A DNA stretch of 64,000 nt from Lachnoclostridium edouardi (GCF_900240245.1 NZ_OESQ01000001.1:469725-533724); one strand, 5' to 3'; shown: positions 36,719-46,195, counted from the first letter of the stretch. Numbers and translations: made by a program. The notes: generated from the letters alone by a model not told the origin.

Positions 36719-38454
36719 TACTTCTCCTCTCCTTTCGTCTGAGACTGATAAATCTCTTTATAAATTTCATTGCTTTCCAATAGCTCCTCATGGGTTCCGT
36801 AGCCGTTAATTTCCCCCTTATCCAACACCAGAATATGATCTGCATCCTGCACTGAGGAAATTCTTTGAGCAATAATGATTTTCGTAGTCTCAGGAATTTC
36901 TTCCCGAAAGGCTTTTCGTATCATTGCATCTGTTTTTGTATCCACCGCGCTTGTAGAATCATCTAAAATTAAAATCTTAGGCTTTTTCAGCAGCGCTCTG
37001 GCAATACAAAGACGCTGTTTCTGGCCTCCGGATACATTTGTGCCCCCCTGTTCAATATAAGTATCATATTGATCCGGGAAGGTTCTGATAAAAGGATCTG
37101 CCTGAGCCAGTTTACAGGCATGAACAATCTCTTTCTCCGTGGCATTTTCATTTCCCCACCGCAGATTCTCTTTAATAGTTCCGGAAAACAGCTCGTTTTT
37201 CTGCAGTACCATTGCCACGTTATTTCTAAGAGTAAATAAATCATAATCCTTTACGTTCTTTCCGCCAACTATCACCTTTCCCTCTGTAACGTCATACAGT
37301 CGTGGAATCAGCTGCACCAGAGAACTTTTTCCGCTTCCTGTACTGCCGATAATGCCAAGGGTGGAGCCGGAGGGAATGTGCAAAGATATGTGGGATAAAC
37401 ACTCCTTCTGTTTCTCATCAAAATAGCTGAATCCAACCTGATCAAAAATAACTTCTCCATTCTGCATTTCGTATACAGGGGCCTCCCCGCTTTTTAAGGA
37501 GCTTTCCTCATCTAAAATCTCTATAATTCGCTCTGCGGAAGCTCTTGCCATGTTTATCATTACAAATACCTGAGACAGCATCATCAGGCAGTTGAGAATA
37601 TTCATTGCATATGCAATTAAGCTGGACAGCTCTCCTGTGGTCATTGCTGTCTCGTGGGTCAGCACAATAGCCTTTGCTCCAAACCAGCAGAAAAATAAAA
37701 GGCAGCCGTAAACTGCAAACTGCATAAGAGGCATGTTGTAAGCTACAATTCCCTCCGCTGTAGTAAAGGTGTGAAAAATTCTTTTAGATACTCCCCTGAA
37801 TTTCTTAACTTCAAAATCTTCACGGACAAAAGATTTTACTACACGAATTCCAGTAAGATTTTCTTGTACCACGCCATTTAATTCATCATAAATGTGAAAT
37901 ACTTTCTCAAAATAAGGATGTGAACGGCTGACAATCAGATAAAGGCCAGCTCCCAGAATAGGGATTGCTGCAAGAAATACAAGAGATAGGCTTCTGCTTA
38001 TCATAAATGAAGCAATCAGTGAAAATACAAGCATAATTGGGGCCCGCACAGCCACGCGAATTATCATCATGTATGCATTTTGCACGTTGGTAACATCTGT
38101 TGTCAATCTGGTTACAATACTTGAGGTGGAAAATTTGTCAATATTGGCAAAGGAATATCCCTGAATTTTGTAGTACATATCCTGCCTTAAATTTTGTGCA
38201 AATCCAGCTGAGGCCACCGCGCAAAAACCTCCCGACAGCACGCCGCATACCATACCCAGAATTACACATACAATTAAAATCGCTCCCCATTTTCCTAAAA
38301 CCTGGGAATTTCCCTGTGAAATTCCTTTGTCAATCATAATAGCCATAATCATAGGTATGAAAATTTCCAACAGCACCTCAAATAAAACAAAAACAGGCGT
38401 TAAAATAGATGCTTTTTTGTATTCCCTAATAGAAAGGGCTAATTTTCTAATCAT
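36718..38454 (-). CDS. ABC exporter half-transporter with degenerate ATP site (second pair)
   Basis: A 578-residue paralogue of the protein at 23112. Walker A is intact (GSTGSGKSS), signature VSGGQKQ, Walker B LILDDSTSAVD with Asp replacing the catalytic Glu, the mark of the degenerate half of a heterodimer. First gene of the pair; a LysR regulator is transcribed divergently 177 bases away and probably controls it. Confidence 0.92.
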   Translation of the reverse strand: MIRKLALSIREYKKASILTPVFVLFEVLLEIFIPMIMAIMIDKGISQGNSQVLGKWGAILIVCVILGMVCGVLSGGFCAVASAGFAQNLRQDMYYKIQGYSFANIDKFSTSSIVTRLTTDVTNVQNAYMMIIRVAVRAPIMLVFSLIASFMISRSLSLVFLAAIPILGAGLYLIVSRSHPYFEKVFHIYDELNGVVQENLTGIRVVKSFVREDFEVKKFRGVSKRIFHTFTTAEGIVAYNMPLMQFAVYGCLLFFCWFGAKAIVLTHETAMTTGELSSLIAYAMNILNCLMMLSQVFVMINMARASAERIIEILDEESSLKSGEAPVYEMQNGEVIFDQVGFSYFDEKQKECLSHISLHIPSGSTLGIIGSTGSGKSSLVQLIPRLYDVTEGKVIVGGKNVKDYDLFTLRNNVAMVLQKNELFSGTIKENLRWGNENATEKEIVHACKLAQADPFIRTFPDQYDTYIEQGGTNVSGGQKQRLCIARALLKKPKILILDDSTSAVDTKTDAMIRKAFREEIPETTKIIIAQRISSVQDADHILVLDKGEINGYGTHEELLESNEIYKEIYQSQTKGEEK

Positions 38455-38540
38455 TTTCTACTTTCCTTTCCGTTAGTCATATGGTTTTCTAACAATGGGA
38501 ATTTTACCACCATAACGTGAAAATGGGAATTTAATATAAA

Positions 38541-38595
38541 TTAACAGCGTTAAATAAAAGTTAATGTTGAACTTCTTCTGCAAACCGGCTATACT
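38541..38595 (+). promoter_or_regulatory. LysR promoter and candidate T-N11-A box
   Basis: TTGAAC (38567-38572), 17-base spacer, TATACT (38590-38595) drives the LysR gene. TTAACAGCGTTAA (38541-38553) is a palindrome fitting the T-N11-A LysR-type site and lies between the two divergent genes. Confidence 0.6.
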
Positions 38596-38631
38596 TACTA
38601 CGACTGTAGAGAACATAAGGAGAATTTATAT

Positions 38632-39543
38632 ATGAATACCCAACAATTAGAATGCTTTCTGCACGTGGCAGATAAGCTGAATTTTACAAAGGCTGCAGAA
38701 GAATTATATATTTCCACTCCTGCTGTCACCCATCATATTAAAAATCTGGAGGAAGAATTAAATACCACCTTATTTATCAGAACACCTAAAATGGTAAAAT
38801 TAACTGAAACGGGAAAATTGTTTTACAGCGAAGCCAAAAGCATACTGGAAAAAATAGCTTTGGCGGAAAAAAAGATAAAAAAATTGGCAAGCCAAAAGCT
38901 TGCCGTTTTAAGAATTGGCTGCTCCAGCCAATCTGAACTAGATTTCTTAGAAAATGCCTTAACAAGGATAAGGGAAGAATTTCCTGCAGTTTATCCTCAA
39001 ATTATTGTCCAGGACTATTTTGCACTAAAGTCCTTGTTTGACAATAATCATCTGGATGTTTTAATCGGCACAAGGGAAATGGTAGCTGAAGCTCATAATT
39101 ATATTTTTAAAAAGGCAGTAAATATTTCCAGCTTTGCCATTGTATCCCCCAAATCCCCGTTGGCGGAGAAAAACCAAATTAGTTATAAAGATTTATTCAA
39201 TATAACCTTGATTACCATGCATCCCCGGTGCATTCCTTTTCAGTACGGAAATAAGCTGCAGGAATTTATTACTCTTCACGGTCAAAAGCATTTGCAGATT
39301 TTATGTGAAAATGATCAGTCCGCCATTCTTTTTGCAAAATGTAATTATGGCGTGGCCATTTTGCCTGAAATTTATATACCATCTTATATAGAAGATATTG
39401 TTATACTGCCGTTTGCAGAAAAACAGACGGCTATAGAATACGGAATTGCTTATCATAAAAATTTACAGGACATTTATATTAAACAATTTATAAAATATTT
39501 TTCGGAAGGTTCCTTTCCCTTCTTAATTCCCAAAAAGCAATAG
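38632..39543 (+). CDS. LysR-family transcriptional regulator
   Basis: A 303-residue LysR protein: N-terminal winged helix-turn-helix (about 1-60, LNFTKAAEELYISTPAVTHHIKNLEEEL) and a C-terminal substrate-binding-like co-inducer domain (about 90-295). Divergent from the second ABC exporter pair, which it may regulate in response to the exported compound. Its last 56 bases overlap the end of the convergent SpoU methyltransferase gene. Confidence 0.92.
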   Translation: MNTQQLECFLHVADKLNFTKAAEELYISTPAVTHHIKNLEEELNTTLFIRTPKMVKLTETGKLFYSEAKSILEKIALAEKKIKKLASQKLAVLRIGCSSQSELDFLENALTRIREEFPAVYPQIIVQDYFALKSLFDNNHLDVLIGTREMVAEAHNYIFKKAVNISSFAIVSPKSPLAEKNQISYKDLFNITLITMHPRCIPFQYGNKLQEFITLHGQKHLQILCENDQSAILFAKCNYGVAILPEIYIPSYIEDIVILPFAEKQTAIEYGIAYHKNLQDIYIKQFIKYFSEGSFPFLIPKKQ

Positions 39544-40339
39544 AGGCAGCCCCTGATACATTCAGGGAATCTACATTTTCCGCCATTGGTATTTTCACTG
39601 TATAATCGCAGGATGCAATAGTTTCAGAGGCCAGCCCGTCCCCCTCTGTTCCCAGAACAATAGCCAGCTTTTCTTCCATTTTTAACGCCGGATGGTCTAT
39701 ACTTACTGAATTATTCGTCAAAGCCATAGCAGCTGTTTTAAAACCTGATTTCTTTAAAATTTCCATGGCCGAGTTAGGCCATTCTTCATCTTTTTTATTA
39801 AAAAACGTCCATGGAATCTGAAAAACCGTTCCCATGCTGACTCTGGATGCCCGCCGGTATAAAGGATCGCTGCAGCCAGGCGTTAAAATCACTCCGTCTA
39901 TACCTAATGCCGCCGCGGCCCTGAAAATAGAACCTACATTCGTAGGATTCATAACATTTTCCAACACTGCAATCCGGACGGCCCCATCACATATACTGCC
40001 AATCCCGGGCAAGCTGCGCCTTCTCATGGCGCACAGGGCTCCTCTTGTAAGCTTAAAGCCAGTCAGCTGTGTTAAAATATTAAATTCGCCTGTATACACA
40101 GGAATATCCCTGCATCTTCTGATTAAATCAGAGGCCTCCCCCTCCACATGCTTTTTCTCTAACAGCAGGGAAATGGGCTGATATCCCCCGTCCAAAGCTC
40201 TTTCAATCACTTTTGGACTTTCTGCAATAAATATTCCGTTGTCCGGTTCATAGCAGTGAAACAGCTGGCTTTCTGAAAGCCTGGCGTACACATCTAATTC
40301 CGGAGCTGCAAAATCTGTTATTTCAATAATTTTAGCCAT
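39488..40339 (-). CDS. SpoU/TrmH-family RNA 2'-O-methyltransferase
   Basis: A 283-residue SPOUT methyltransferase that uses S-adenosylmethionine to methylate ribose in rRNA or tRNA. The three family motifs are seen: NVMNPTNVGSIFRAAAALG (about 129-147), VLGTEGDGLAS, and PMAENVDSLNVSGAASIAFWE near the end. An N-terminal RNA-binding domain precedes. The start overlaps the STM4011-like gene by eight bases, so it is translated with that cluster. Its end overlaps the convergent LysR gene by 56 bases. Confidence 0.9.
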   Translation of the reverse strand: MAKIIEITDFAAPELDVYARLSESQLFHCYEPDNGIFIAESPKVIERALDGGYQPISLLLEKKHVEGEASDLIRRCRDIPVYTGEFNILTQLTGFKLTRGALCAMRRRSLPGIGSICDGAVRIAVLENVMNPTNVGSIFRAAAALGIDGVILTPGCSDPLYRRASRVSMGTVFQIPWTFFNKKDEEWPNSAMEILKKSGFKTAAMALTNNSVSIDHPALKMEEKLAIVLGTEGDGLASETIASCDYTVKIPMAENVDSLNVSGAASIAFWELRRERNLPKNIL

Positions 40340-41282
40340 TTCCTATGAAACCTCCTTCTCCCCCATTCCCCACAATCGTCTGATCTGTATCTAAGCATAT
40401 TGCTGCAGGATAATTTAAAATCCGGAAGGCAGGGTATGGATAAAACCACATATTTTCCTCCCTGTCCAAGCGATTGCAGTAGGCCAAAAAACATTTGCAG
40501 GCGCCTGACATACTGCCAGGGTTTTTACAGCTGCTTCCAAATTCATTATCGTAAAGATTCCCTAAGCTGTTTTTACTTAGATTACAGGGCGTTACCTTGC
40601 CGTCTGCCTCCACAAACCAAGAATTTTTACAGTTCTCACATGCTGCAGCAGGATAGGAAAGCTCTGAATGGAAAAATGGGTCTATTTCCTCCAGGGCCTT
40701 TTTTTCCTGGCTGGTATACTGTCTTTTTAAACCGGCCATTCTGTTAATCCAAAAGTAAATCTCCGGCGGCAGTTCTCTTCTCAAAGCCTTAATATCCTGA
40801 ATATTTTCAGGATTTCCCACAGCGCCTATACAGTGCTTAACCCCTCTGTCTCTCAAGCTTTGACTTTGCTTTAGAAAGTCTTCCTTCCCTGTCATAGCAG
40901 GGTGATAGGTGCACCAAAGCCTTAGTTTTTCCACATTTCCCTGGTTTTCACTAAATTTAGATATCATTTTCTCTACGGGAAAGCTTAAATTTGTCTGACA
41001 TCCCACTGCGTCGCAGCAAGACAAACAGCTTAATTTTGCCATAGCCTCCCAGTAAAAGTCATGGATCAATGCCTCCCCATAGGGAACAATCTGCACTGCA
41101 AATCTTTCTCCCTTTGTCTCCTCCAGCTTCCCTATTCTATCTATAAATCGAAATAAAGCTTCCCTGTCTTTCATCAGCTGTCTTTCAGACATTTTTTTCT
41201 TAGAAAAGGGACAATAGCTGCAGGCGTAATTACAGGATTTTAAATATCCCCGATAATAAACCTGAAGCCCCTGAGTCTTCAT
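40332..41282 (-). CDS. STM4011-family radical SAM protein
   Basis: A 316-residue radical SAM enzyme. Cys17-x3-Cys21-x2-Cys24 binds the SAM-cleaving [4Fe-4S] cluster. A Cys-rich C-terminal part (CENCKNSWFVEADGKVTPC, then further Cys near 250-270) resembles a SPASM/twitch auxiliary-cluster domain found in peptide- and protein-modifying maturases. Its name comes from Salmonella STM4011; the function is not known. Overlaps the upstream fused gene by ATGA and the SpoU gene by eight bases, so all are coupled. Confidence 0.85.
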   Translation of the reverse strand: MKTQGLQVYYRGYLKSCNYACSYCPFSKKKMSERQLMKDREALFRFIDRIGKLEETKGERFAVQIVPYGEALIHDFYWEAMAKLSCLSCCDAVGCQTNLSFPVEKMISKFSENQGNVEKLRLWCTYHPAMTGKEDFLKQSQSLRDRGVKHCIGAVGNPENIQDIKALRRELPPEIYFWINRMAGLKRQYTSQEKKALEEIDPFFHSELSYPAAACENCKNSWFVEADGKVTPCNLSKNSLGNLYDNEFGSSCKNPGSMSGACKCFLAYCNRLDREENMWFYPYPAFRILNYPAAICLDTDQTIVGNGGEGGFIGNG

Positions 41283-43465
41283 AAATCCGTCTCCTTCCAG
41301 GCCGCCATTTTTGCCGTCACATCTTCAGACTGAAGCATAGGCCCTAAATAATCTGACAAGCAAAAGCCTTCTTCTGTTAATCCTAAGTATCCGCCGGACC
41401 TTTTTACATACCCTGCCTTGACCCAGCTGTTTAGGATTTCAAAATCCTCCTCCGGAGTTTTCTTGTAAAGACCATAATATTCTTCTAAACAAATTCCCCG
41501 GAAAAACAGCAGATTCTTAATTACAAAGCGGCGCTTTTCCTCCTGGGGAGACAGAAAGATGCCGTTTGTAATAGCCCCGTAATCCTGTTCCTTTATAAAT
41601 CTTTCTAAAATATTTCTGCACCCTCTGGCTGACACGCCGTAGGGAGTGCAGAAGTGAAGATTTCCTAAATAGCTTCTTCCTCCGCAGCCTAAAGATAAAG
41701 TATTTCCAAAGCCACAGGAGGACAAAATCTCCTCCTTCATGTAATCGCCTCGGACAAAACGCCGCATAGAGCAGGGCACATATCCTTTTTCCCTTAAATA
41801 CGCTCTCCCCCGCTTGTACAATTCCATAGTGTTTTCAGGATGTTTAACCTTCTGCCCCGCCAAATATGTTCCTTCCTTAATATAGAGGGGGTAAAGAAAT
41901 ATTTCCTCCGGCCTCCAATATAAAGCCTCATCAATAGAGGCCAGAAAACTTTTTTCTGTCTGCCCTGGAATCCCATATATTAAATCTAAATTTAAACAGG
42001 AAAATCCTGCTTCCCTGATCCACTTTGCAGCCTTTCTGGCCTGCTCCGGACTGTGTCTTCTGTTTAAAGCCTGAAGTTCACTGGAAAAAAAGCTTTGTAC
42101 TCCCATGCTGACTCTGGTGGTCCCGTACTTCTTCAGCACTGCCAGCTTTTCCGGCGAAGTCTGGTTAGGGGAGGTTTCTACAATTACCTGCCAGGGCTTT
42201 TCCATATTCTTTTTATAAGCTCCTGCTTCTTCTCCAATTGTAAACATTCTCTCTAGCTGGCTTTCTGTAAGAATCAAAGGCGTGCCTCCTCCTACAGTAA
42301 AATCCTGAAAGGAAAATCTGGAAGCTTTATAACCCTGAACCTGCCGCTCTACAGCGTCCAAATACTGATCCCCCAGGCCTTCTAAAACCCCTGATACAGA
42401 AAATAAATTACAGTACCCGCATTTTGTCTCACAAAATGGGATGTGAATATAAAGGCTGTTATCCTTTCCCATTAGCCTGTGGCAATAATCCTCAAACCGC
42501 ACATTTTCCAGAGGCCTGTAGGCCGTCTTGTGGGGATAGCTGTACATATACTGGGTGTAATAATTTATCTTTGCACCCTCCTTGACACTCCCGTCCTTAT
42601 GTGGACGGGCCGGCAAGAAAAAATGTTTATAAGGCACTGTGTTAACTACCGGGTGGTTGATTCCATGAAAAACAACTCCGTCCTCCCCGTAACAGCTTCC
42701 GTGGTCAGAGCAGCAAATAACAAATGTAGAGCTTCGCCTCTCAAAAGCTTCAAATAAACGTTTTAATTCTTTGTCCACGTAGCGGAGAGCCGCCCGATGG
42801 CTTACTAAGCTGTCATGCTTTTCCCCTTCAGCATAAAAATAATTCGGGTAATGTATGGCGTCAATATTAATATACATAAATACCCGTTTTTCTTCAGGCG
42901 CCTGCCCCAGCTTTTTTATGGCAAAATCAATTTGATTCTTCGCACTGTCTTTTACCCCGCAGCCAAAAGATGGATTCCAGTAGCTGTGCATAAAGTAGGA
43001 AGGAAGAACCTTTCCAATATCAGACCGTTTATCAAAAAACGCTACGCCTCCAATACAATAAGTTTCATATCCTTCCTTTTCCAGCCCCTGTATAAAGGTT
43101 GGCCCCTCAAAAGCAAACGCCCCTGGCGGCGTCTGCCTGCCCATGCCAATATTTTTTGGAAAAAACAGCATATCCCTGTCCATCATAGATTTGGCATCCC
43201 AATCACAGGGCAGAAATCCGGCAAACATGGCCTGGTGAGACGGATATGTAAAATTTCCCGCCGCCTGACACTTCTTCCACGGCCCATACTGGTTCAGCAC
43301 TGGCGTTCCCCCCAGCCGTTCTTCTTCTAAAGCAGCGTCAAATCTTAATGTGTCCAGACAGACAAATAATATATCCTGCTTTCCCACCACCTGATCCATA
43401 AAAACTTTTTGTTCTCTCCTCTTCTCTTTCCCGGCTGCAAATATTTCTTCTGGTATTTGTTCCAT
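41279..43465 (-). CDS. Fusion of STM4013-like hydrolase and STM4012-like (HemN-type) radical SAM protein
   Basis: A 728-residue two-part protein. Residues about 30-290 are an alkaline-phosphatase-superfamily hydrolase: Asp38, likely nucleophile Thr73 (NFTYPSHQ), DAIH at 202-205, SDHG at 253-256 and His267. Residues about 320-728 are a HemN-like radical SAM protein with Cys345, Cys349, Cys352 (HIPFCETKCGYC) and GGGTPL. In Salmonella and most carriers these are separate genes (STM4013, STM4012). The open frame is continuous across the junction, so the fusion is real unless an error joined two genes. Third gene of the cluster, 18 bases after STM4014-like. Substrate unknown. Confidence 0.85.
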   Translation of the reverse strand: MEQIPEEIFAAGKEKRREQKVFMDQVVGKQDILFVCLDTLRFDAALEEERLGGTPVLNQYGPWKKCQAAGNFTYPSHQAMFAGFLPCDWDAKSMMDRDMLFFPKNIGMGRQTPPGAFAFEGPTFIQGLEKEGYETYCIGGVAFFDKRSDIGKVLPSYFMHSYWNPSFGCGVKDSAKNQIDFAIKKLGQAPEEKRVFMYINIDAIHYPNYFYAEGEKHDSLVSHRAALRYVDKELKRLFEAFERRSSTFVICCSDHGSCYGEDGVVFHGINHPVVNTVPYKHFFLPARPHKDGSVKEGAKINYYTQYMYSYPHKTAYRPLENVRFEDYCHRLMGKDNSLYIHIPFCETKCGYCNLFSVSGVLEGLGDQYLDAVERQVQGYKASRFSFQDFTVGGGTPLILTESQLERMFTIGEEAGAYKKNMEKPWQVIVETSPNQTSPEKLAVLKKYGTTRVSMGVQSFFSSELQALNRRHSPEQARKAAKWIREAGFSCLNLDLIYGIPGQTEKSFLASIDEALYWRPEEIFLYPLYIKEGTYLAGQKVKHPENTMELYKRGRAYLREKGYVPCSMRRFVRGDYMKEEILSSCGFGNTLSLGCGGRSYLGNLHFCTPYGVSARGCRNILERFIKEQDYGAITNGIFLSPQEEKRRFVIKNLLFFRGICLEEYYGLYKKTPEEDFEILNSWVKAGYVKRSGGYLGLTEEGFCLSDYLGPMLQSEDVTAKMAAWKETDL

Positions 43466-43483
43466 TTTATGATCCTCCCCGCC

Positions 43484-44488
43484 TTACATTTTCTGACCGG
43501 CCATCCACTTTATCTGCTGTTTATAAATTCTGTTTTCATTAAAAATGTCCTGATAAATTAAATCTCCCTGTCCGTTCATCTCAATCACTTTAGGATTCCT
43601 GCCCTGCTTATCCAGAAGTATATCAATTCCAGCCATAGAAAGCCCTGGGTAAAGTCTCATAGCCTGACTGCACACCTGCCTGATGCTTTCCATGGTTTCC
43701 TCTGAAAGTCCCAGCTCTTTTACTTTAAGCGCGCAGTTATTCAGCTGCAGATTAGTAATAGGCCCCTTGGACCTGCGCGCCACCAGAAACTGTCTTTCTC
43801 CAAACTGCCATACAGCCCGCAGATCATACTTCATTCCTTGGTACACTGCCTTCGGCGCCCACTGCTCCGCCATAGCGCCGCCGGCAATTACCTGGCGGAG
43901 AATCTCCTCAATTTCTTTCCTGTCTTCCAGCCGTCTTAACTGCTTTGTGTTGGTCAAAGAACCATTTTCCAAAAAAGCGGAAGTATAAGCCAGCTGCAAA
44001 AACCCTCCTGTTCTGTCTTTTCTCCTTTGGTAAGCCACCACCCCTGCTGCCCCAGATCCAAAAACAGGCTTTACAAAAACTCCCGTCATTCGTCTATCTT
44101 CCATTTTTTCCTGAAGCTCTTTTAAGCTGCCGATTTTTTCTGACAGCATTTTAGTTGCCGCCACATGATGTTCCTCCAGCCTTTTCTTGCAGGAAGCCTT
44201 GTTTAACACTGCCCAAATACTTTCAGGCTCATTTAAAAATTTGACTCCTGTAACCAAAGAAAGCCTGGCCAGCTGACTTCTGTACTGAGAAATCAACTGG
44301 TCAAGCGCCATAATATCGCTGTCCTTAAAAGGCATAGGATCTAGTTTTATAATACTTCCCTCCAGCTCTTTATCTGCCGGCAGCCGCCTCCAGTCCAGAA
44401 ATGAAACTTTCACTCCCAGCTCCTGCGCAGCCTTTAAAAAGTACTCTGTTCTCCGGCTTCCCAAAGTTCCAATTAATACAATCTTCAT
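43484..44488 (-). CDS. STM4014-family protein (ATP-grasp-like)
   Basis: A 334-residue protein matching STM4014. The C-terminal two thirds read as an ATP-grasp fold (GVFVKPVFGSGAAGVVAYQ near 137-155, AGIDILLD near 292-299, VIEMNGQGDLIYQD near 308-321), which joins a carboxylate to an amine or thiol using ATP. Its stop and start overlap neighbours closely: it begins on the TAATG of the upstream LRR gene. Probably a ligase acting in the same modification pathway as the radical SAM proteins; substrate unknown. Confidence 0.82.
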   Translation of the reverse strand: MKIVLIGTLGSRRTEYFLKAAQELGVKVSFLDWRRLPADKELEGSIIKLDPMPFKDSDIMALDQLISQYRSQLARLSLVTGVKFLNEPESIWAVLNKASCKKRLEEHHVAATKMLSEKIGSLKELQEKMEDRRMTGVFVKPVFGSGAAGVVAYQRRKDRTGGFLQLAYTSAFLENGSLTNTKQLRRLEDRKEIEEILRQVIAGGAMAEQWAPKAVYQGMKYDLRAVWQFGERQFLVARRSKGPITNLQLNNCALKVKELGLSEETMESIRQVCSQAMRLYPGLSMAGIDILLDKQGRNPKVIEMNGQGDLIYQDIFNENRIYKQQIKWMAGQKM

Positions 44489-45351
44489 TATTCTGTCAAA
44501 AGAGGATCTCTGTAAATCTCCCCGCCGTATTCGTCCGGCTGGTTCTGGTCCTCCACATGAACCTCCAGGGGAAGCTTTTTCAGCTTTTCCATCATTTCAT
44601 CAGAAAGATAATGGTAATGAAGATCTAAACTTTTCATGCCTGGAAACTCCGGAATTTTGTCGCAAAGCAGCTGACCGCCTTCATCTGTCAGGCTTCCCAT
44701 AGAAAACTCCGCCTGTTCCAGCTGCGGCATGTACTTGCTTTCCAGCACAGCCTTCACTACCTGGTCCTGAATTTCACTGTCTACAATTCCCAGAATTTTA
44801 AGCTTAGGAAAATCTGAGTCCCTAAGAAGGGCTTCCACATCTGAAATATCCCCGTCAAAACCGTAATTCTCCACGCCTAAATAAAGCACTAAACGCTCCA
44901 GAGAGGGCAGATCTGCATTTTTAATACTTTCCAGCACAGATTTTGGAAGACCTCCGCAGATAATTTCCAAAGACTTTAAATTTTTATGGGAAACTTTTCC
45001 CAAATCCAAATCTGTACTTCCCTTTATAGTCAGCTTTTCCAACTGAGGCAAAGCGCTGTAAAGAGGTTCATAATTTCCCTGAATAATCCAGGAAACCTCG
45101 CATTCCTCGTAATCCATATCGCCTACAAATAAGCTTTTAATATGGCTGAAGCTTTCCCTATTTGCCACAATATCTTCAATAATCCTGGCTGCTCCGCCTC
45201 CATCCCAGCAGTCTCCCCAGGACCCAATAATAATCTCCTCCAGAGAATCCAGCTCTGAATCTGCCAGAATATCTGCCACCATAGTTTCCGCAGACTTATG
45301 ATTGTCCTCATAATCTTCATATGTATAGGAAAATGTTTTGCTCTTGTACAT
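44488..45351 (-). CDS. STM4015-family leucine-rich-repeat protein
   Basis: A 287-residue acidic protein with irregular leucine-rich repeats (LPQLEKLTIKGSTDL, LKSLEIICGGLP, LPSLERLVLYLG, FPKLKILGIVDS, MPQLEQAEFSMGS, FPGMKSLDLHYHYLSD). No signal peptide or membrane segment. First gene of the STM401x operon. LRR proteins bind partners, so it may be a scaffold, a recognition subunit, or the substrate of the downstream enzymes; none of this is shown. GGAGGG lies before the ATG. Confidence 0.85.
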   Translation of the reverse strand: MYKSKTFSYTYEDYEDNHKSAETMVADILADSELDSLEEIIIGSWGDCWDGGGAARIIEDIVANRESFSHIKSLFVGDMDYEECEVSWIIQGNYEPLYSALPQLEKLTIKGSTDLDLGKVSHKNLKSLEIICGGLPKSVLESIKNADLPSLERLVLYLGVENYGFDGDISDVEALLRDSDFPKLKILGIVDSEIQDQVVKAVLESKYMPQLEQAEFSMGSLTDEGGQLLCDKIPEFPGMKSLDLHYHYLSDEMMEKLKKLPLEVHVEDQNQPDEYGGEIYRDPLLTE

Positions 45352-45463
45352 CTGGTACCCTCCTTTTGCACAATTGATTCAGTTACAATTTATGAATTCA
45401 TTCTACCACATACAGAAAGGAGTTTCTACTACTGAATCCCTATCTTTTTATAGAAAATCAAGC

Positions 45464-45499
45464 TGTACATCATAGTCATTACATGATATAATATGACTA
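45464..45499 (+). promoter_or_regulatory. Promoter and operator of the toxin-antitoxin pair
   Basis: TGTACA (45464-45469), 17-base spacer, TATAAT (45487-45492). TAGTCAT (45473-45479) and ATGACTA (45493-45499) form an inverted repeat flanking the -10 box, the expected place for antitoxin autorepression. Confidence 0.7.
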
Positions 45500-45526
45500 C
45501 ATTATTTATGGGCCAGGAGGAAGAAT

Positions 45527-45829
45527 ATGCAAACATTACAGGAAACCATTAGACCATCAGCAGATTTGAGAAATCATTATAGTGAGATTTCAAAGCAATG
45601 CCGTGAGAATAATGAGGCGGTCATTATAACAGTAAAAGGTAGAGGTGATACAGTTTCTTTAGGGTATGGAGAATATCAGAGAATGAAATCTCGTATTGAG
45701 CTGTTAGAGCTTCTGGCTGAAGCACAGGATGATATAGACAATGGCAGAATTGCACCAATGAAAGATACATTTGATGACATCCGAAATATTCTGAAAGGCG
45801 GACAATCATGGGGCAGTACAAAATTATAA
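45527..45829 (+). CDS. Phd/YefM-family antitoxin
   Basis: A 100-residue antitoxin: N-terminal Phd/YefM DNA-binding fold (IRPSADLRNHYSEISKQC...VIITVKGRGDTVSLGYGEYQRM) and a C-terminal toxin-binding tail. It should bind its toxin and repress the promoter. AGGAGG precedes the start. The gene overlaps the toxin gene by 22 bases, ensuring coupled expression. Confidence 0.9.
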   Translation: MQTLQETIRPSADLRNHYSEISKQCRENNEAVIITVKGRGDTVSLGYGEYQRMKSRIELLELLAEAQDDIDNGRIAPMKDTFDDIRNILKGGQSWGSTKL

Positions 45830-46128
45830 GAACTGATACAGCAGATGCAGGCCTCAGAAAAATTATTTTATCTATAGCAGAAAACTTTGGAACAGAAACT
45901 GCTGTAAAAAAGCTGGATGATATTGAAAGACAGATTTCACTTTTGTCAGATCATCCCTATATGGGAATGGACCCAAAATATATGGTTTTACGCAGACAAA
46001 AATTTAAAGTGCTTATTTTAGAAAAAAATCTTGTATTTTATAAAATCAACGAGGCCAAGAGGCTTGTAACAGTGTATGCTATTGTTGATCAGAGACAGGA
46101 TTATGTTCATATTGTCAGGGGAATCTAA
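45808..46128 (+). CDS. RelE/ParE-family toxin
   Basis: A 106-residue RelE/ParE-fold protein (DIERQISLLSDHPYMGM, RRQKFKVLILEKNLVFYKIN, VYAIVDQRQDY). RelE members cut mRNA on the ribosome, ParE members poison gyrase; the sequence alone does not decide which. Second gene of the pair and followed by a strong terminator. Confidence 0.88.
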   Translation: MGQYKIIRTDTADAGLRKIILSIAENFGTETAVKKLDDIERQISLLSDHPYMGMDPKYMVLRRQKFKVLILEKNLVFYKINEAKRLVTVYAIVDQRQDYVHIVRGI

Positions 46129-46143
46129 ATCTTTTTCAAGTAA

Positions 46144-46194
46144 AAAAGCGCCAAAACCTATCTCCTATTTCCGGAAATCAGTTTTGGCGCTTTT
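46144..46194 (+). terminator. Bidirectional terminator between the toxin and purD
   Basis: A perfect 14-base stem (46144-46157 with 46181-46194) followed by TTTTATT on plus and T6 on minus; it ends one base before the purD stop codon. Confidence 0.9.
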
Positions 46195-46195
46195 A

